This document shows positions 43,387 to 44,484 of a DNA stretch of 44,484 bases, piece by piece; the first letter of the stretch is position 1; each line of letters starts with the position of its first letter. The translations under genes were made by a program, and so were the position numbers. Origin of the DNA: an uncultured Pelagibacteraceae bacterium (GTDB lineage: Bacteria > Pseudomonadota > Alphaproteobacteria > Pelagibacterales > Pelagibacteraceae); assembly GCA_902583295.1 (NCBI GenBank), contig CACHUY010000008.1, positions 1 to 44,484 on the forward strand, written 5' to 3'. The notes beneath the pieces are model-generated. The model saw only the letters and a list, made by a program, of their open reading frames with translations. It searched no databases and was not told the origin of the DNA.

Positions 43387-43487
43387 TATTTATTTTTTTT
43401 TTTATTTCTTTTTTGAAAAATCTTTCTTTTTTTTAAATTCTTTCTTAAGGCTAGACTTAAACGTTCATTTTTATCTTTAGAACTCAT
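43386..43487 (-). CDS. Small basic protein (33 aa), hypothetical
   Basis: A 33-codon gene with ATG at 43487 and TAA at 43386-43388. The product begins [18 protein letters not shown] and ends in Lys/Arg/Asn-rich sequence. The ERLSxALRxNLKKRK pattern resembles a family of very short basic alphaproteobacterial proteins (typically LSEALRANLRRRKAQ). The start overlaps the stop of the 66 aa gene as ATGA and the stop overlaps dcd as TAATG, which strongly suggests it is translated. Function unknown. Confidence 0.7.
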   Translation of the reverse strand: MSSKDKNERLSLALRKNLKKRKIFQKRNKKKNK

Positions 43488-43684
43488 TCTTTATTTGGAT
43501 TTGTCAGGAAGTCTAAAGATATTGGTTTATTTGGGTCTAAAGGTTTTAATTTAGTTTCCTCTTGTTTAGGACCTTCCTTTGCTAAACGTTTAGCTTTTTT
43601 TTCAGCAAGCTTTTTCTCTCTTTTAGCTTGCTTTTCCATAAGCTTGTTACCTTTGGTTGATTTATAATCGTAGTGAATTCCCAT
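43484..43684 (-). CDS. Hypothetical lysine-rich protein (66 aa)
   Basis: I do not recognise the family. Residues 16-40 are Lys/Glu/Ala-rich (MEKQAKREKKLAEKKAKRL) and likely a charged helix; the C-terminal third is Pro/Asn-rich and ends [11 protein letters not shown] second possible start is Met16 (43639). No signal or membrane segment. It leads the operon with the 33 aa gene and dcd and is coupled to the former by an ATGA overlap. About 100 bp separate it from the divergent tRNA-Thr. Confidence 0.65.
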   Translation of the reverse strand: MGIHYDYKSTKGNKLMEKQAKREKKLAEKKAKRLAKEGPKQEETKLKPLDPNKPISLDFLTNPNKE

Positions 43685-43767
43685 AACATTTCCCTAATTA
43701 GATATAAATCATAATGGGTAAAAAATTAAGGCAATAATTTGAGAAAAATGCATTATTATCCACAAAA

Positions 43768-43773
43768 TATAAA
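43768..43773 (+). promoter_or_regulatory. Possible -10 box of tRNA-Thr
   Basis: TATAAA, 10 nt before the tRNA 5' end, would place transcription start near 43780. I see no matching -35 at normal spacing; TTGAGA at 43739-43744 is too far (23 bp). Confidence 0.3.
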
Positions 43774-43783
43774 TTGTTTCTTT

Positions 43784-43857
43784 GCTCCTGTAGTTAAATG
43801 GCATAACAAGTCATTGGTAATGACTAGTTCCCTGGTCAGTACAGGGTGGGAGCACCA
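43784..43857 (+). tRNA. tRNA-Thr (anticodon GGT), unusual T-loop
   Basis: Acceptor GCTCCTG/TGGGAGC (G1-C72 and C2-G71 fit threonine identity), D-stem GTTA/TAAC with GG in the loop, anticodon stem AGTCA/TGACT with loop TTGGTAA, T-stem CCCTG/CAGGG and encoded CCA. The T-loop is GTCAGTA; the consensus TTCRANY fails at positions 54, 58 and 60. Helices are all intact, so the gene is probably functional. Its last base abuts the stop codon of the convergent VTT-domain gene. Confidence 0.8.
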
Positions 43858-44484
43858 CTAACTTTTATTAAATTTTTTTCTTAAAAAAATAGAAATTAGG
43901 ATTAAGCCAAAAAAGGCTGAAAGTGGAATATATATATCTGGTGAGAAAATTATATCTATAAAGTTAGGAACCTCAGAATTTTGATCGATAATTTTTTCTA
44001 GACCACTTCCTATTGAGGTAATTAAAAAAGTACCAGGTATTACACCAATAAGTGTTGAAAAAAAATAATTCTTTAATTTTACATCAAATAAGGTTGGTAA
44101 AAGGCATTGTAACTGCCAGGGAATACCTCCAACCATACGATAAAATAGTAAATAAATAAATTCTGATTTTTTAAATTTACTTTCCAAGGCTTGGTATTTA
44201 TTTAAAAATTTTTCTCTTATAAGATTTTTAAAAAAATAATTCCCAAAGACATATAATAGTGTTGCGCCAATAGTTAATCCAGATACTACAACGATTGTTC
44301 CAATCCATTTTCCAAAAATAAAACCACCCATTATAGCAACAGGTGATCCAAATCCTAAAAGTGGAAATACCCATAAAATTGTTAAAAGTAAAAAAATAAA
44401 AAAGATGAGAATTAAATTAGAATTTTTTAACTCATCAAAATATGATCTATTTTCTCTGATAAACTCATATGACGTAATTTCTTG
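43858..44484 (-). CDS. VTT-domain (TVP38/TMEM64/DedA-like) membrane protein, partial
   Basis: The 5' end lies beyond the right edge: 51 codons upstream of the first in-window ATG of the core (44331) are open and in frame, so that ATG is not the start. In the 208 visible residues there are four or five hydrophobic segments. The family signature is FGSPVAIMGGFIFGKWIG and, later, RMVGGIPWQLQCLLPTLFDVKLKNYFFSTLIGVIPGTFL. Members are inner-membrane proteins, some acting as lipid scramblases or flippases; the substrate here is unknown. Stop codon directly abuts tRNA-Thr. Confidence 0.85.
   Translation of the reverse strand, partial: QEITSYEFIRENRSYFDELKNSNLILIFFIFLLLTILWVFPLLGFGSPVAIMGGFIFGKWIGTIVVVSGLTIGATLLYVFGNYFFKNLIREKFLNKYQALESKFKKSEFIYLLFYRMVGGIPWQLQCLLPTLFDVKLKNYFFSTLIGVIPGTFLITSIGSGLEKIIDQNSEVPNFIDIIFSPDIYIPLSAFFGLILISIFLRKKFNKS

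Noticed and set aside
1-44484. CRISPR arrays, insertion sequences, integrases, prophage or defence islands
   Set aside because: No regularly spaced repeats, terminal inverted repeats with transposase, or integrase/cas-like proteins were seen; the window is ordinary core chromosome.

Overview
The window is a compact, AT-rich stretch of chromosome from a free-living marine alphaproteobacterium of the SAR11 group (Candidatus Pelagibacter or a close relative). The assignment rests on gene order and gene content: alphaproteobacterial blocks (lysC-ispG-prfA; murA-DUF2948-hisD-infA; cmk-rpsA-ihfB-pyrF-trpFBA-accD-folC), a GcrA-type cell-cycle regulator, a tandem glycine riboswitch in front of malate synthase as described in SAR11, Lys/Asn/Ile-rich proteins, and almost no intergenic DNA. 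I see no insertion sequence, integrase, CRISPR array or prophage. The content is housekeeping: amino acid synthesis, fatty acid synthesis, lipopolysaccharide, translation, secretion and DNA metabolism.

Layout. 1-2392 (minus): lysC-ispG-prfA, with prfA running off the left edge. 2469-3191 (plus): ubiG, meeting a DUF1178 gene and argJ on minus. 5024-7588 (plus): secA, convergent with accA, whose product has an unusual C-terminal membrane anchor. 8763-11119 (plus): promoter, tandem glycine riboswitch and malate synthase G. 11106-15383 (minus): kdsB-pheA-SRP RNA-dnaX-ybaB-recR. 15495-16034 (plus): membrane-anchored cytochrome c. 16026-18123 (minus): argD-argF. 18296-18790 (plus): gcrA. 18794-19780 (minus): NDUFA9-like reductase. 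19797-32217 (plus): fourteen genes head to tail (RNase D-like, kdsD, lptC, lptB, aroA, cmk, rpsA, ihfB, pyrF, trpF, trpB, trpA, accD, folC), never more than 17 bp apart and often overlapping. 32214-35832 (minus): thioredoxin, then a DNA-processing set (exonuclease I-like, MGME1-like PD-(D/E)XK nuclease, RmuC). 35884-39073 (minus): tRNA-His-hisS-hisZ-hisG. 39301-43684 (minus): two small coupled genes, dcd, murA, DUF2948, hisD, infA, tRNA-Phe and cspA. 43784-43857 (plus): tRNA-Thr. 43858-44484 (minus): a VTT-domain membrane protein running off the right edge.

How the genes work together. AccA and AccD are the two halves of acetyl-CoA carboxyltransferase. HisG (short form), HisZ and HisD belong to histidine synthesis, and HisS with tRNA-His uses the product. 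ArgJ, ArgD and ArgF are three arginine steps. AroA, PheA and TrpFBA are aromatic amino acid steps. KdsD, KdsB, LptC and LptB make and export Kdo-lipid A/LPS, with no lptA beside them. RecR and YbaB sit with DnaX and the SRP RNA. The glycine riboswitch ties glyoxylate use to glycine supply.

Points worth a second look. Several essential enzymes carry substitutions in signature motifs: TrpB active site, cytidylate kinase Walker A lysine, AccD zinc ribbon, SecA zinc tail and FolC P-loop. dnaX has a nine-A run placed where slippage would yield a gamma-like product. tRNA-His ends 4 nt before the hisS start codon. Two of the three tRNAs have non-consensus T-loops. All seven convergent gene ends abut or overlap, leaving no room for ordinary terminators.
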